Made by a program: the position numbers and the translations under genes. From Chitinophagales bacterium (GTDB taxonomy: Bacteria > Bacteroidota > Bacteroidia > Chitinophagales > UBA10324), in NCBI GenBank assembly GCA_013695775.1, contig JACCZV010000240.1:1-13652 (forward strand): a DNA stretch of 13,652 bases, in the 5' to 3' direction. Below, piece by piece: positions 1 through 7,514 of this stretch (its first letter is position 1; each line of letters starts with the position of its first letter). A model generated the notes under the pieces. That model did not search any database and was not told the origin of the DNA. It saw nothing but the letters and a program-made list of their open reading frames with translations.

Positions 1-1163
1 TTCTAACTGTTGGACTCGTAACAAGTCCATTTTCAGCAGAAGGACCACGCCGTTTTCAGCAAGCATCCGATGGCATTGCAGAAATGAAAAATCATGTTGA
101 TACCCTGCTGGTGATCTCAAATGATAAGCTGCGCGAAATTCATGGCAACCTTACGCTAAGTGCTGCTTTTTCACAAGCTGATGACATACTTTCTAATGCT
201 GCAAAAAGCATTGCTGAGATCATAACAGTTCCCGGGTATGTGAATGTTGATTTTGAGGATGTGAATACAGTAATGCGCAACAGCGGCGTAGCAATTATGG
301 GTATGGCGTCATTTGAAGGAGAAAATCGTGGGATCAAAGCCGTAGAGACTGCGCTTAATTCGCCGCTGCTTAATGACAATCACATCAGAGGGGCAAAAAA
401 CATATTGGTAAATATAACCTCCGGATCGGTAGAGGTTACTCTTGATGAGGTAAGCGACATCACTGAATTCATTCAGCGTGAAGCTGGATTTGAAACCAAC
501 ATCATCTGGGGCAACTGTTACAGTGAATCTCAGGGGGAGAAACTCAGTGTTACAGTGATTGCTACTGGCTTTGAAGCTACATCAACACAAAGAAAAGATA
601 TCTCAAAATTGAACATGGTGAAGCATTCGCTTGAAGCAGAAACTAAGGATGAGCCTGAATCAAAAAACCAGACTGAGAGAAAAGCACCCTTTTACATGCC
701 ATCAGAAAGAGAGGGGATAACACCCGAGCTGCCCTTTGAATTTGACATATCTGAGAAAACTTTCAACTCATCAACATTAAAAATTGAATTGCAGGAGGAT
801 CAGGAAAATAATATGGATGAACCATTGCCTGACGATTTTATACTCCGTGAAAAGCCAGCCCGTGAGATGCTCGAAGAACGAAATCAGCCGGTGGCAGAAA
901 CTCCCGATATCTCGCGGAGCGCTGCTAAGGATCGGGTGAGTAAGCTGCGTAACCTGAGCTTTAAGCTTACTAATCCTGCCGCCATCAATGAAATGGAAAA
1001 GGAGCCTGCATACCTTCGACGAGGAATTAATTTAAAGGATGTAGATCATTCTTCAGATTCCAATCTCTCACCTTATTATTTAGAAAACTCTGATGATCCT
1101 GAGCAATTGCCTACGCTGAAAAAAAATAATTCGTTTCTGCATGGCAATGATCGTGTAGACTGA
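1..1163 (+). CDS. ftsZ: Cell division protein FtsZ, C-terminal part (5' end cut by window edge)
   Basis: FtsZ is the tubulin-like GTPase that forms the cytokinetic ring. The reading frame is open from the first bases (codons begin at base 3), so the start and the GGGTGTG nucleotide loop lie outside the window. The first visible residues, LTVGLVTSPFSAEGPRRF, are the typical FtsZ core strand and helix. The following HVDTLLVISNDKL is equally characteristic. The T7 synergy loop NVDFEDVNTVM (about bases 240-275) keeps both catalytic aspartates. The C-terminal subdomain ends near GFEA (about base 575). A charged, probably disordered linker of about 140 residues follows, then the conserved partner-binding peptide EPAYLRRGI (1002-1028), which FtsA-type anchors bind. 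The protein then continues about 44 residues to NNSFLHGNDRVD at the stop, an ending I associate with Bacteroidota FtsZ. The next gene is convergent, 37 bases away, so ftsZ is the last gene of its unit. No frameshift is visible. Confidence 0.97.
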   Translation, partial: LTVGLVTSPFSAEGPRRFQQASDGIAEMKNHVDTLLVISNDKLREIHGNLTLSAAFSQADDILSNAAKSIAEIITVPGYVNVDFEDVNTVMRNSGVAIMGMASFEGENRGIKAVETALNSPLLNDNHIRGAKNILVNITSGSVEVTLDEVSDITEFIQREAGFETNIIWGNCYSESQGEKLSVTVIATGFEATSTQRKDISKLNMVKHSLEAETKDEPESKNQTERKAPFYMPSEREGITPELPFEFDISEKTFNSSTLKIELQEDQENNMDEPLPDDFILREKPAREMLEERNQPVAETPDISRSAAKDRVSKLRNLSFKLTNPAAINEMEKEPAYLRRGINLKDVDHSSDSNLSPYYLENSDDPEQLPTLKKNNSFLHGNDRVD

Positions 1164-1200
1164 TGGAATCATATATTTATTCTCCGGATGAAATCTTTAT

Positions 1201-1755
1201 CTATTCGGGCAATGAAAATTTATCTGAATGGAAAGGGCCGATGTCCTTGTAAAAATTCCGGATAATAATCCAGTCTTTTTCCAGGTCTCCTGATGGCATG
1301 AAGGATGGTCCAAGGCCGGCTTTCTTTGAGCGATAATCTATATATCCCATCACAATCGGAACACCTGCCCCAACGGCTGCATGATAAAATCCGGTTCTCC
1401 ATTTTGTCACTCGTTTCCGGGTGCCTTCTGCAGGAACAACTATTGCCGCATATTCGTGTGTGTTAAAATACTGGACCATTGTAAACACCATGCCTCCGTG
1501 TTTACTGCGGTCAACGGCCACCCCACCCAACTTCGTTAACATCTGCTTCAGGGGCCATCGAAATAATTCTTTCTTAGCCAGAAATATTGCATCGAGCGAC
1601 AGCAGCAGCTTTGCTCCAGCTCCATAGATGAAATCCCACGCGCTGGTATGTGGCGCAACAATGATGACACATTTTTTTAAGTCTTCAGGCAGTGTATCAC
1701 CGAGAGTCCATCCACGCCATCTATAATACCGCTTTAGAAACCATTCGAACATCAT
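1201..1755 (-). CDS. PlsC-like 1-acyl-glycerol-phosphate acyltransferase family protein
   Basis: This 184-residue protein belongs to the lysophospholipid acyltransferase (PlsC/LPLAT) superfamily, which moves acyl chains onto glycerophospholipids or related acceptors at the inner membrane. Motif I is intact as APHTSAWDF, with His36 and Asp41 in the HX4D spacing. The block KLGGVAVDR (76-83) corresponds to motif II, and VPAEGTR (107-113) to the PEGTR acceptor-phosphate motif III with an alanine inserted. The protein is short for the family (PlsC is usually about 240) and has no clear N-terminal membrane helix, as in the small Bacteroidota LPLAT proteins. Two tandem ATG codons open the frame, and the second (1752) could be the real start. 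It is convergent to ftsZ and divergent from the hydrolase operon. The acceptor cannot be told from sequence: it may be lysophosphatidate or an envelope lipid such as an ornithine or glycine lipid. Confidence 0.9.
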   Translation of the reverse strand: MMFEWFLKRYYRWRGWTLGDTLPEDLKKCVIIVAPHTSAWDFIYGAGAKLLLSLDAIFLAKKELFRWPLKQMLTKLGGVAVDRSKHGGMVFTMVQYFNTHEYAAIVVPAEGTRKRVTKWRTGFYHAAVGAGVPIVMGYIDYRSKKAGLGPSFMPSGDLEKDWIIIRNFYKDIGPFHSDKFSLPE

Positions 1756-1814
1756 GATTTGAAGAAGATCGAATTTATAGCAATCCCGGCTTCAAGAAAC
1801 CAAATACTTTTACC

Positions 1815-2642
1815 TTGACGTTCAGTAAATATATCTACTTGCGTATTACTTTTAAAAACAAACAATCCTCTGTTCATGCAATCAGATTTGGAGTTGGAGC
1901 TAAACTTTTGATTTGCTTCCATGGCTTTGGTCAGGATGCAGATGCTTTTACCGTGTTAGACCCCGCACTGTCAAAGCGTTATAAGATTGTTTCTATTGAC
2001 CTTCCATTTCATGGAGACACTGAGTGGAAGCGGGGAGAAATTTTTCTTAAGACGGATCTGAAAGAATTACTTATACAAATTCTTGAACTTGAAAATAAGC
2101 AACGCTTCTCTCTGATGGGTTATAGTCTCGGGGGTAAAATCGTTCTTACTGCTGTAACTTTGTTTGCTTCCGCCATCGATGAAATCTTCCTGATTGCCCC
2201 GGATGGGGTTAAAATAAGTGGCTGGTATAAGTTTGCAGTGTATAATAGATGGGGTCAAAGATCTTTTTCTCGTTTTGTGAAAAAACCTGAACTCCTATTT
2301 TCGGTAGCCCGCATTTTGAACCGCTTTGGATTAGTAGGTGATAGCAGTTTTAAATTTCTGCAGGTACAAACGGATACGGAAACTAAAAGACAAAAAGTAT
2401 ACGACGTCTGGCTGACACTTAGAGATTTCCAGTTTTCATTACATGAAGTAAAAGAGTCTCTCAACCAATATGAAATCAAAAGCTTCCTATTCATTGGAAA
2501 ATATGACCGGCTTATTACAACAACTATGGCCAAAACTTTTTTTACGGGTTTGAATCATTGCAAGCCCCTGTTACTAGAAAGCGGGCACAATCTCATGTCA
2601 CCCTGGCTTAACAAGACCATTACGCAAGCACTGGAAGAATGA
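1815..2642 (+). CDS. Alpha/beta hydrolase
   Basis: This is a 275-residue alpha/beta-hydrolase-fold enzyme with a complete apparent catalytic set. The oxyanion-hole segment is HGFGQ (36-40), the nucleophile Ser104 sits in the elbow GYSLGG (102-107), the acid is probably Asp231 in GKYDRL, and His258 lies in SGHNL. A helical cap region spans roughly 130-215. There is no signal peptide, so it is probably a cytoplasmic esterase or lipase-like enzyme; the substrate cannot be predicted. The open frame begins after a TGA at 1755-1757 and has no ATG before the fold, so the start must be non-ATG. TTG at 1815 is taken because it keeps the whole first strand; TTG at 1839 (IYL then RITFKN) is the alternative. 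The stop overlaps the glycosyltransferase start by 4 bases (ATGA), indicating translational coupling. It is the first gene of the four-gene run. Confidence 0.92.
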   Translation: MTFSKYIYLRITFKNKQSSVHAIRFGVGAKLLICFHGFGQDADAFTVLDPALSKRYKIVSIDLPFHGDTEWKRGEIFLKTDLKELLIQILELENKQRFSLMGYSLGGKIVLTAVTLFASAIDEIFLIAPDGVKISGWYKFAVYNRWGQRSFSRFVKKPELLFSVARILNRFGLVGDSSFKFLQVQTDTETKRQKVYDVWLTLRDFQFSLHEVKESLNQYEIKSFLFIGKYDRLITTTMAKTFFTGLNHCKPLLLESGHNLMSPWLNKTITQALEE

Positions 2643-3778
2643 TGTGGTATACCATCATCGTGCTTTGCTTTAGCATAGTTTATTTTTTAATGTTTGTTTT
2701 TTATTTAATTGGGTGGATGAGAATTCCGGTGTTCATACCCTCATCTGTTCACGGCTCAACTAAGGTTTCTGTTATAATTGCTGCAAGAAATGAGGAAAAT
2801 AATATTGGAAATATTCTTCAGGATTTACTTGCACAAACATATCCTCCTGAGTTATTTAGAATTGTCGTTGTAAATGACTTTTCTGAGGATCGCACCGCAT
2901 CTGTAGTTGAACAATTGCACAACCAGCGAATATCCCTGCTGCATCTTAAGAATTACCTGCCGGATAAATCTATCATTACAAGTTTCAAGAAGAAAGCTCT
3001 TGAATACGGCATTGAGGAATCATCAGGTGAACTAATAATTACTACTGATGCAGATTGCCGGCTCAATCAGGAATGGCTTAAAACGATTGTTGGCTTTTAT
3101 GAGTCAAAACATTGTCACATGATTGTGGCCCCCGTTGCATTCACAGATAGAACAGGATTATTACAACGTTTTCAATCGTTGGAGCTTATCGGCCTCATCG
3201 GAATAACAGGTGCTACTTTACAATGGAACATTCCAACGATATGCAATGGTGCAAATCTTGCATTTAAAAAAGAATCATTTTACCAGGTAGGGGGGTATCA
3301 CAGTATAGATCACGCCTCTTCAGGTGATGATGTGCTGCTTATGCATAAAATAGCAAAACTCAGGAGCAAAGACATACTCTTTTTAAAAAATAAGGATGCG
3401 ATATGTTATACAATACCCCAGGATGGTCTTATAAGCTTCCTTAATCAACGCATCCGTTGGGCCTCCAAATTTAAATATTACGACATCTGGTATATTAATA
3501 TTACCCAGGGTATAGTATTTGTCTTCTACCTTTTACTGATGGTAAATCTGTTTCTTTCATTTTTTGAAGACAGATTTTTTTATTTATTCTTAATGCCGCT
3601 CTTATTAAAAATAATTTCTGAGTTCATTTTCTATTGTGGTGTAAACAAATTTTTCAAACACCAAAAACTATTATCTCTATTTTTACCAGCACAGCTATTG
3701 CACCCATTATACGTTGTAATTTCAGGAGTAGGGAGCCTGTTTTATAAGCCAAAATGGAAGGGTAGAAAAATCTCGTGA
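2639..3778 (+). CDS. Membrane-anchored family 2 glycosyltransferase
   Basis: This 379-residue GT2 (GT-A fold) enzyme probably transfers a sugar from a nucleotide-sugar donor to a lipid or growing glycan at the cytoplasmic face of the inner membrane. An N-terminal helix (about 4-27) is followed by the catalytic domain. This carries VIIAARNEE (45-53), VVNDFSED (77-84), the metal-binding DAD in TTDADC (135-140), the acceptor-site SGDD (228-231) and QRIRW (270-274), which is the QxxRW-type motif of processive and related GT2 enzymes. Three or so hydrophobic segments follow (about 288-307, 312-335 and 345-368). The topology resembles the Bacteroidota single-subunit GT2 proteins rather than full cellulose synthase (no PilZ domain, shorter). 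The start ATG overlaps the hydrolase stop. A second ATG follows immediately, so the protein may start one codon later. The product is unknown. Confidence 0.93.
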   Translation: MMWYTIIVLCFSIVYFLMFVFYLIGWMRIPVFIPSSVHGSTKVSVIIAARNEENNIGNILQDLLAQTYPPELFRIVVVNDFSEDRTASVVEQLHNQRISLLHLKNYLPDKSIITSFKKKALEYGIEESSGELIITTDADCRLNQEWLKTIVGFYESKHCHMIVAPVAFTDRTGLLQRFQSLELIGLIGITGATLQWNIPTICNGANLAFKKESFYQVGGYHSIDHASSGDDVLLMHKIAKLRSKDILFLKNKDAICYTIPQDGLISFLNQRIRWASKFKYYDIWYINITQGIVFVFYLLLMVNLFLSFFEDRFFYLFLMPLLLKIISEFIFYCGVNKFFKHQKLLSLFLPAQLLHPLYVVISGVGSLFYKPKWKGRKIS

Positions 3779-3801
3779 GCAAATTGAAATGATCTTAACT
3801 G

Positions 3802-3831
3802 ATGGGGTTCATTAAACGGCTATTGGTGTGA
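3802..3831 (+). CDS. Possible 9-codon leader ORF overlapping the permease start
   Basis: An ATG in the 49-base gap reads MGFIKRLLV and then TGA. The stop overlaps the forced GTG start of the permease as GTGA. The same 4-base arrangement (ATGA) is used between the two preceding genes. If translated, it could deliver ribosomes to the weak GTG start. No Shine-Dalgarno sequence is visible in front of it, and a nine-codon ORF is easily produced by chance, so this is a candidate only. Confidence 0.2.
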   Translation: MGFIKRLLV

Positions 3832-4988
3832 ATTCTCCTTATAAAACTCCTTTTAAGACCGCGTGGAACAGGCTGAAAAGAAATCACCCCGCGCTTACCG
3901 GCCTATTGGTCATATTGTTTTCATGCTTTCTTGCAGTTTTAGGATACCTTATAACTCCGGATAGTTCAGCTAACGCGAATAATATGATTCCGGAAATTGC
4001 TCTGCAGCCACCCGGTTTTAATCAGAAATTCCTGCTCGTAAAAAAGATGGACCAGGCAAACAAAAAGAGCATTCTATCCCGAATGATCAGTGGAAGTGAA
4101 TTACAACATCAGTGGATTCCAATAGTAACATATCATTTTGAGAATACAGAGGTGGAGGTTGACCTTTTCAGAGGGGAAGGGGTAAAAGCAAAAACAGAAT
4201 CATATTCACTGCAGCAAGTACTAAAAGGGGTTCCGGAGGGGAATCTTTTACTTACTCCTCGTTTACAAAAAGAGATGCAGGAAGATATTGTGCGCAACAA
4301 TCTCGTCAGCAAGAAATATTATCTGGGAACGGACACTTATGGCAGAGATATTTTAAGCAGGCTGCTGATTGGTGTTCGTATTTCATTGGCTGTAGGCATT
4401 ATGGCTGTGGCAATCTCATTGTTCATCGGAACAACGCTTGGGGCAATTGCAGGTTACTATGGAGGAAAAACTGATGAGGCCATCATGCTGCTTATAAATA
4501 TCATTTGGGCTGTGCCTACCTTGCTTCTTGTTTTTGCTATCACTTTAATTCTAGGTAAAGGATTCTGGCAGATTTTTGTCGCCGTAGGATTAACCATGTG
4601 GGTGCAGGTGGCGCGCATTGTACGGGGGCAGGTAATGAGCATTCGAAATATGGAATATATAGAGGCAGCACAGAGCCTCGGATTTGGCCGCTCAAGAATC
4701 ATTTTCAGGCATGTGCTGCCCAACACTCTCGGTCCGGTTCTCGTCGTGGCCGCCTCCAATTTTGCTACTGCCATTCTCATTGAAGCGGGACTCAGCTTTC
4801 TCGGTATTGGAGTACAGCCACCAGTGCCCTCCTGGGGTTCCATGATAAGGGAAAACTATGGGTTCATAATTTCAAGCAATCCTATTCTTGCAATAGCTCC
4901 CGGCATTGCCATAATGATTTTGGTTCTCGCTTTTAACCTGCTGGGGAACGGTTTGCGTGATGCACTGGATGTAAAAACAAAAATGTAA
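3828..4988 (+). CDS. ABC transporter permease, OppC/DppC type, with large periplasmic insertion
   Basis: This 386-residue inner-membrane permease belongs to the dipeptide/oligopeptide/nickel importer class. The N-terminal OppC_N-like block includes FKTAWNRLKRNHPALTGLL and the first helix (about 22-43). The family signature LGTDTYGRDILSRLL (166-180) comes before the main transmembrane domain. The cytoplasmic EAA loop EAAQSLGFGRSRIIFRHVLP (279-298) docks the ATPase, and SFLGIGVQPPVPSWG (323-337) is typical of DppC. Between helix 1 and GTD lie about 120 residues, against a few tens in E. coli DppC, and these should face the periplasm. The frame follows an in-frame TAA (3813-3815) and has no ATG before helix 1, so GTG 3828 is the start. 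No ATPase, DppB-type partner or binding protein is in the window, so those subunits must be encoded elsewhere. The substrate is unknown. Confidence 0.94.
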   Translation: MNSPYKTPFKTAWNRLKRNHPALTGLLVILFSCFLAVLGYLITPDSSANANNMIPEIALQPPGFNQKFLLVKKMDQANKKSILSRMISGSELQHQWIPIVTYHFENTEVEVDLFRGEGVKAKTESYSLQQVLKGVPEGNLLLTPRLQKEMQEDIVRNNLVSKKYYLGTDTYGRDILSRLLIGVRISLAVGIMAVAISLFIGTTLGAIAGYYGGKTDEAIMLLINIIWAVPTLLLVFAITLILGKGFWQIFVAVGLTMWVQVARIVRGQVMSIRNMEYIEAAQSLGFGRSRIIFRHVLPNTLGPVLVVAASNFATAILIEAGLSFLGIGVQPPVPSWGSMIRENYGFIISSNPILAIAPGIAIMILVLAFNLLGNGLRDALDVKTKM

Positions 4989-5024
4989 AGTGGGGAATGC
5001 CTATTTTTCCCCCAACATTAAAGG

Positions 5025-6266
5025 GTGAAAGCTGCAGACATACATATAGATATCAGATTATTTCAGTTAGAGCAACAACTTCATTTGAAAGAAGATGAGT
5101 TGAAGTCATTGCTGCAAGTTACCCAGGCAATCAACAGCAACATCTCCACACATGGTTTATTGCAACTGTATGAAAGTATTTTGGTTCAGCAAATCGGTGT
5201 AAGCATCATGGCTGTTTTTATAGAACTTGACGATTGGGTCTGCACCAATGCATTTGGCATTACCGGGCAAGAGGCAACCGCATTTGCTAAAATCACATTG
5301 CCATCATTCAAGCAACTGACCAGGCTCGATGAAATTGGGCATCCTCTTGCTACACAGTTTAAAGTTGTAGTACCTGTGCACCATAAAAATTGCCCTCTTG
5401 CTTATACTTTCCTTGGTGATGTTAACATTGAAAAGGATTTCACTCTTGATGAAAAACTAAATTATATTCAAACCGTTGCTAATGTTATTGCGGTAGCTCT
5501 GGAGAATAAGCGGTTGTTTCGCGCCCAGGTTAATCAAAAACTGATGAAGTCAGAACTTGAAATGGCAGGTCAAATGCAAACGATGCTTATTCCGGGAAGT
5601 TTGCCTGACGATGACCGAATGTCTTTTTCAGGATACTATTCACCCCATCAGGAAGTGGGAGGTGATTATTATGACTATATTGAATTAAATGATCAGGAGA
5701 GCATATTTTGCATCGGCGACATTTCAGGAAAGGGCATTGCTGCCGCATTGCTTATGGCTAATTTCCAGGCCAGCGTTCGGTCTTACTCAGACCAGCAACC
5801 CGCTCTCGGCACTTTGATAGAAAACCTTAACTCACGTGTAAACGAAATTACCCGTGGTGAAAAATATATAACTCTTTTTTTAGCCAAATTTAATTTTCAA
5901 ACCCGTGAATTTCAATATGTAAATGCAGGACATAATCCTGCCCTTCTTTATTATGAGGGGGAGATAAAACTTCTTGATCAGGGGTGCACAATACTTGGTA
6001 TGTTTGAAAAGCTCCCCTATGTAAATGTGCAGTCAATGAAGCTTGAAAAGGAATTCATAGCTTTCTGCTATACCGACGGACTTACAGATGTAGAGAACGA
6101 CAGAAACCAGTCGTTGAATATTGAAGACGTCATTTCAATAATAAAAGAAAACTCTCAACTTGAGTCCAGTGAAATTACCGGCAGGATAGTTCATTATTTA
6201 AATACTTTTAAAGGAAATCGTCTCATCAATGATGACATCAGCATGCTTTCATGCAAGATTAAATAA
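5025..6266 (+). CDS. GAF-domain SpoIIE/RsbU-type PP2C serine phosphatase
   Basis: This 413-residue soluble signalling phosphatase has three parts. A short coiled coil (about 10-36) leads into a GAF-like sensor domain (about 38-165). A linker helix (166-190) connects to a SpoIIE-type PP2C domain (about 195-413). The metal-binding and catalytic motifs are all present: GGDYYD (212-217, Asp214), IGDISGKGIAAAL (230-242, Asp232), YVNAGHNPALL (298-308), YTDGLTDVEN (349-358, Asp351) and NDDISML (402-408). Such enzymes dephosphorylate anti-sigma-factor antagonists (STAS proteins) in partner-switch cascades, with the GAF domain setting activity by ligand or partner. An in-frame TAA at 5019-5021 and no early ATG force the GTG start at 5025. 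It ends the hydrolase-GT2-permease run after a 36-base gap. No STAS or anti-sigma kinase gene is nearby, so its target is unknown. Confidence 0.94.
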   Translation: MKAADIHIDIRLFQLEQQLHLKEDELKSLLQVTQAINSNISTHGLLQLYESILVQQIGVSIMAVFIELDDWVCTNAFGITGQEATAFAKITLPSFKQLTRLDEIGHPLATQFKVVVPVHHKNCPLAYTFLGDVNIEKDFTLDEKLNYIQTVANVIAVALENKRLFRAQVNQKLMKSELEMAGQMQTMLIPGSLPDDDRMSFSGYYSPHQEVGGDYYDYIELNDQESIFCIGDISGKGIAAALLMANFQASVRSYSDQQPALGTLIENLNSRVNEITRGEKYITLFLAKFNFQTREFQYVNAGHNPALLYYEGEIKLLDQGCTILGMFEKLPYVNVQSMKLEKEFIAFCYTDGLTDVENDRNQSLNIEDVISIIKENSQLESSEITGRIVHYLNTFKGNRLINDDISMLSCKIK

Positions 6267-6337
6267 GAGCCTTCTCTGCCAAATAAAATTCCAAAATATT
6301 TCCTGTTCAATTATTCAAACAAAAACTCAAACCTATA

Positions 6338-6478
6338 ATGGCAAGAAGATGTACAAATTATTGTGATGATAAGAGAAATATAAAAACACCATTTGGAAAA
6401 TATAGTTTCCATAGAGTGTTATACAAATCAACAAAAATTAAGCAAGAATACCCAACTATAAAAGATTACTATCCGTAA
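6338..6478 (+). CDS. Hypothetical small basic protein (46 codons)
   Basis: An ATG at 6338 opens a 46-codon frame ending in TAA at 6476-6478. It lies in the otherwise gene-free, A+T-rich 227 bases between the phosphatase and the Wzz gene. The product is rich in Lys, Arg and Tyr, starts MARRCTNYCDDKRN with two cysteines, and ends IKDYYP. It shows no hydrophobic segment and no family I recognise. No Shine-Dalgarno sequence or clear promoter is visible, and the composition could simply reflect A-rich intergenic DNA. It could be a real small protein, the fragment of a decayed gene, or chance. The rest of 6267-6493 shows nothing else. Confidence 0.25.
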   Translation: MARRCTNYCDDKRNIKTPFGKYSFHRVLYKSTKIKQEYPTIKDYYP

Positions 6479-6493
6479 TTTTCCAGTGGCTTG

Positions 6494-7462
6494 TCAGGCA
6501 TATTTAAACGCTTCTCTTATATTCTTGTACTGTTCAATCAACAGGACCGCAAACGCAGATAAAACGAAGGATGCAAGGGCCGCTCCTGTAACGATAATCC
6601 ATCTTATGGGTTTTGCTTTCCGCTCCGCAGGAAAGGCCTTTTCAAGCACATATAATGTAGGCACTTCCGAATCGATAGTAGATCTATACTGTTCATAAAG
6701 CGCGTTGTTATTATTTAACTCGCGAAGGGCGCCCTTTCGTTGCTCTTCCAGCAATTTCACCTTTTCAGTAGCAGCATCATAATTAGCTCCCTCTGAGGCC
6801 CTAAACTCCCTTATTTGTGAGGGCAAATCGTCAATATCGTCATAAAGCCTGAAGCGCTGCTTTAACATGAAAATTGAATCTGTCAATGCTTGTAATTCCG
6901 CTTGTTTTTTTTTCAGTTTTGATTCATATATTGACAAAATTTTAACTTTATTCTCGTTTATCAGTTCTTTGTTGGTTGCATCAATTTGATCAACTATGTT
7001 GTTAACCATAGCTGCAGCAATATTTCTATCCTGATCATAAACGGTAATTTTAATAGCACCCCGATCATTCTTTTCAAATTGATAATTATCATCCAATTCT
7101 TCCAGCACTCCATAAATAGGATAGCGTTCCTTTGATGAATCAATTTTATAATGCTGAAATAAATTAAACTTCTTTACAATGTGCATTTTTAGGGACACCG
7201 ATCCTGCTACGGATAATATGCGATCTATATCTCCGCTCCCCCCGAAGTATCCCTGGGCATTGTCACCAAAAAGGTTAGAGCTTTGTGTCAAATTGGGATT
7301 GAGAGGATAAATTAATGATGTAGATTCATAGTAGGGTGGCATAATGTGTGGATCGGAAATGATAATGCTTCCTACAATACTTGTGATCATAACAATTAAA
7401 ATAGGCTTTCGCCATCTCCACAAGAGCTTAATATAGTTAACAAGATTAGATGAGTTGGTCAT
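6494..7462 (-). CDS. Wzz/PCP-type polysaccharide chain-length determinant protein
   Basis: This polysaccharide co-polymerase-like inner-membrane protein is expected to set polymer length or couple synthesis to export of an O-antigen or exopolysaccharide. It has a first membrane helix (about 21-37, after LWRWRKPIL), then a large periplasmic region. That region opens with the Wzz-typical YYESTSLIYPLNP segment and holds a long charged coiled coil (about 165-270). A second helix (about 287-311) follows a Pro-containing KAFPAERKAKPIRW stretch, and a short cytoplasmic tail ends the protein. No Walker motifs are present, so it lacks the fused tyrosine kinase of Wzc. The frame could be opened eight codons earlier by TTG at 7486, but that TTG lies inside a -7 promoter element (7484-7491), so ATG at 7462 is taken, giving 322 residues. 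It lies downstream of the flippase gene on the same strand, with its own promoter in the gap. Confidence 0.92.
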   Translation of the reverse strand: MTNSSNLVNYIKLLWRWRKPILIVMITSIVGSIIISDPHIMPPYYESTSLIYPLNPNLTQSSNLFGDNAQGYFGGSGDIDRILSVAGSVSLKMHIVKKFNLFQHYKIDSSKERYPIYGVLEELDDNYQFEKNDRGAIKITVYDQDRNIAAAMVNNIVDQIDATNKELINENKVKILSIYESKLKKKQAELQALTDSIFMLKQRFRLYDDIDDLPSQIREFRASEGANYDAATEKVKLLEEQRKGALRELNNNNALYEQYRSTIDSEVPTLYVLEKAFPAERKAKPIRWIIVTGAALASFVLSAFAVLLIEQYKNIREAFKYA

Positions 7463-7483
7463 TAGCGACAAAAAAAATTTGGG

Positions 7484-7514
7484 CAAACCTACACGAATTC
7501 ATTCCATTTCCAAA
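7484..7514 (-). promoter_or_regulatory. Bacteroidota-type promoter of the Wzz gene
   Basis: Read on the minus strand, TTTG (bases 7514-7511) is followed by exactly 19 bases and then TAGGTTTG (7491-7484). This matches every fixed position of the Bacteroidota housekeeping consensus (TTTG, about 19-20 bases, TAnnTTTG). Transcription should start a few bases downstream, near 7475-7481, leaving a leader of about 15-20 bases before the ATG at 7462. This excludes the TTG at 7486 as the translation start. Confidence 0.75.

Noticed and set aside
140..379. Minus-strand ORF of 79 codons inside ftsZ
   Set aside because: It lies antisense to a clearly conserved coding region and has no recognisable domain.
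1811..1818. TACCTTGA as a -7 promoter box for the hydrolase operon
   Set aside because: No TTTG element lies about 19-20 bases upstream, and the box overlaps the proposed TTG start.
4457..4843. Minus-strand ORF of 128 codons inside the permease gene
   Set aside because: It is antisense to the conserved permease core, including the EAA loop; its Pro/Arg/Thr-rich product looks like a shadow frame.
4992..5012. Hairpin GGGGAA / TTCCCC between the permease and phosphatase genes, as a terminator or start-masking stem
   Set aside because: The stem is only about 6 bp with a 9-base loop, no T-tract follows, and it does not cover the GTG start.
4997..5098. Short out-of-frame ORF from ATG 4997 (MPIFPPTLKGES...) overlapping the phosphatase start
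   Set aside because: It runs through the well-supported phosphatase frame and shows no family features.
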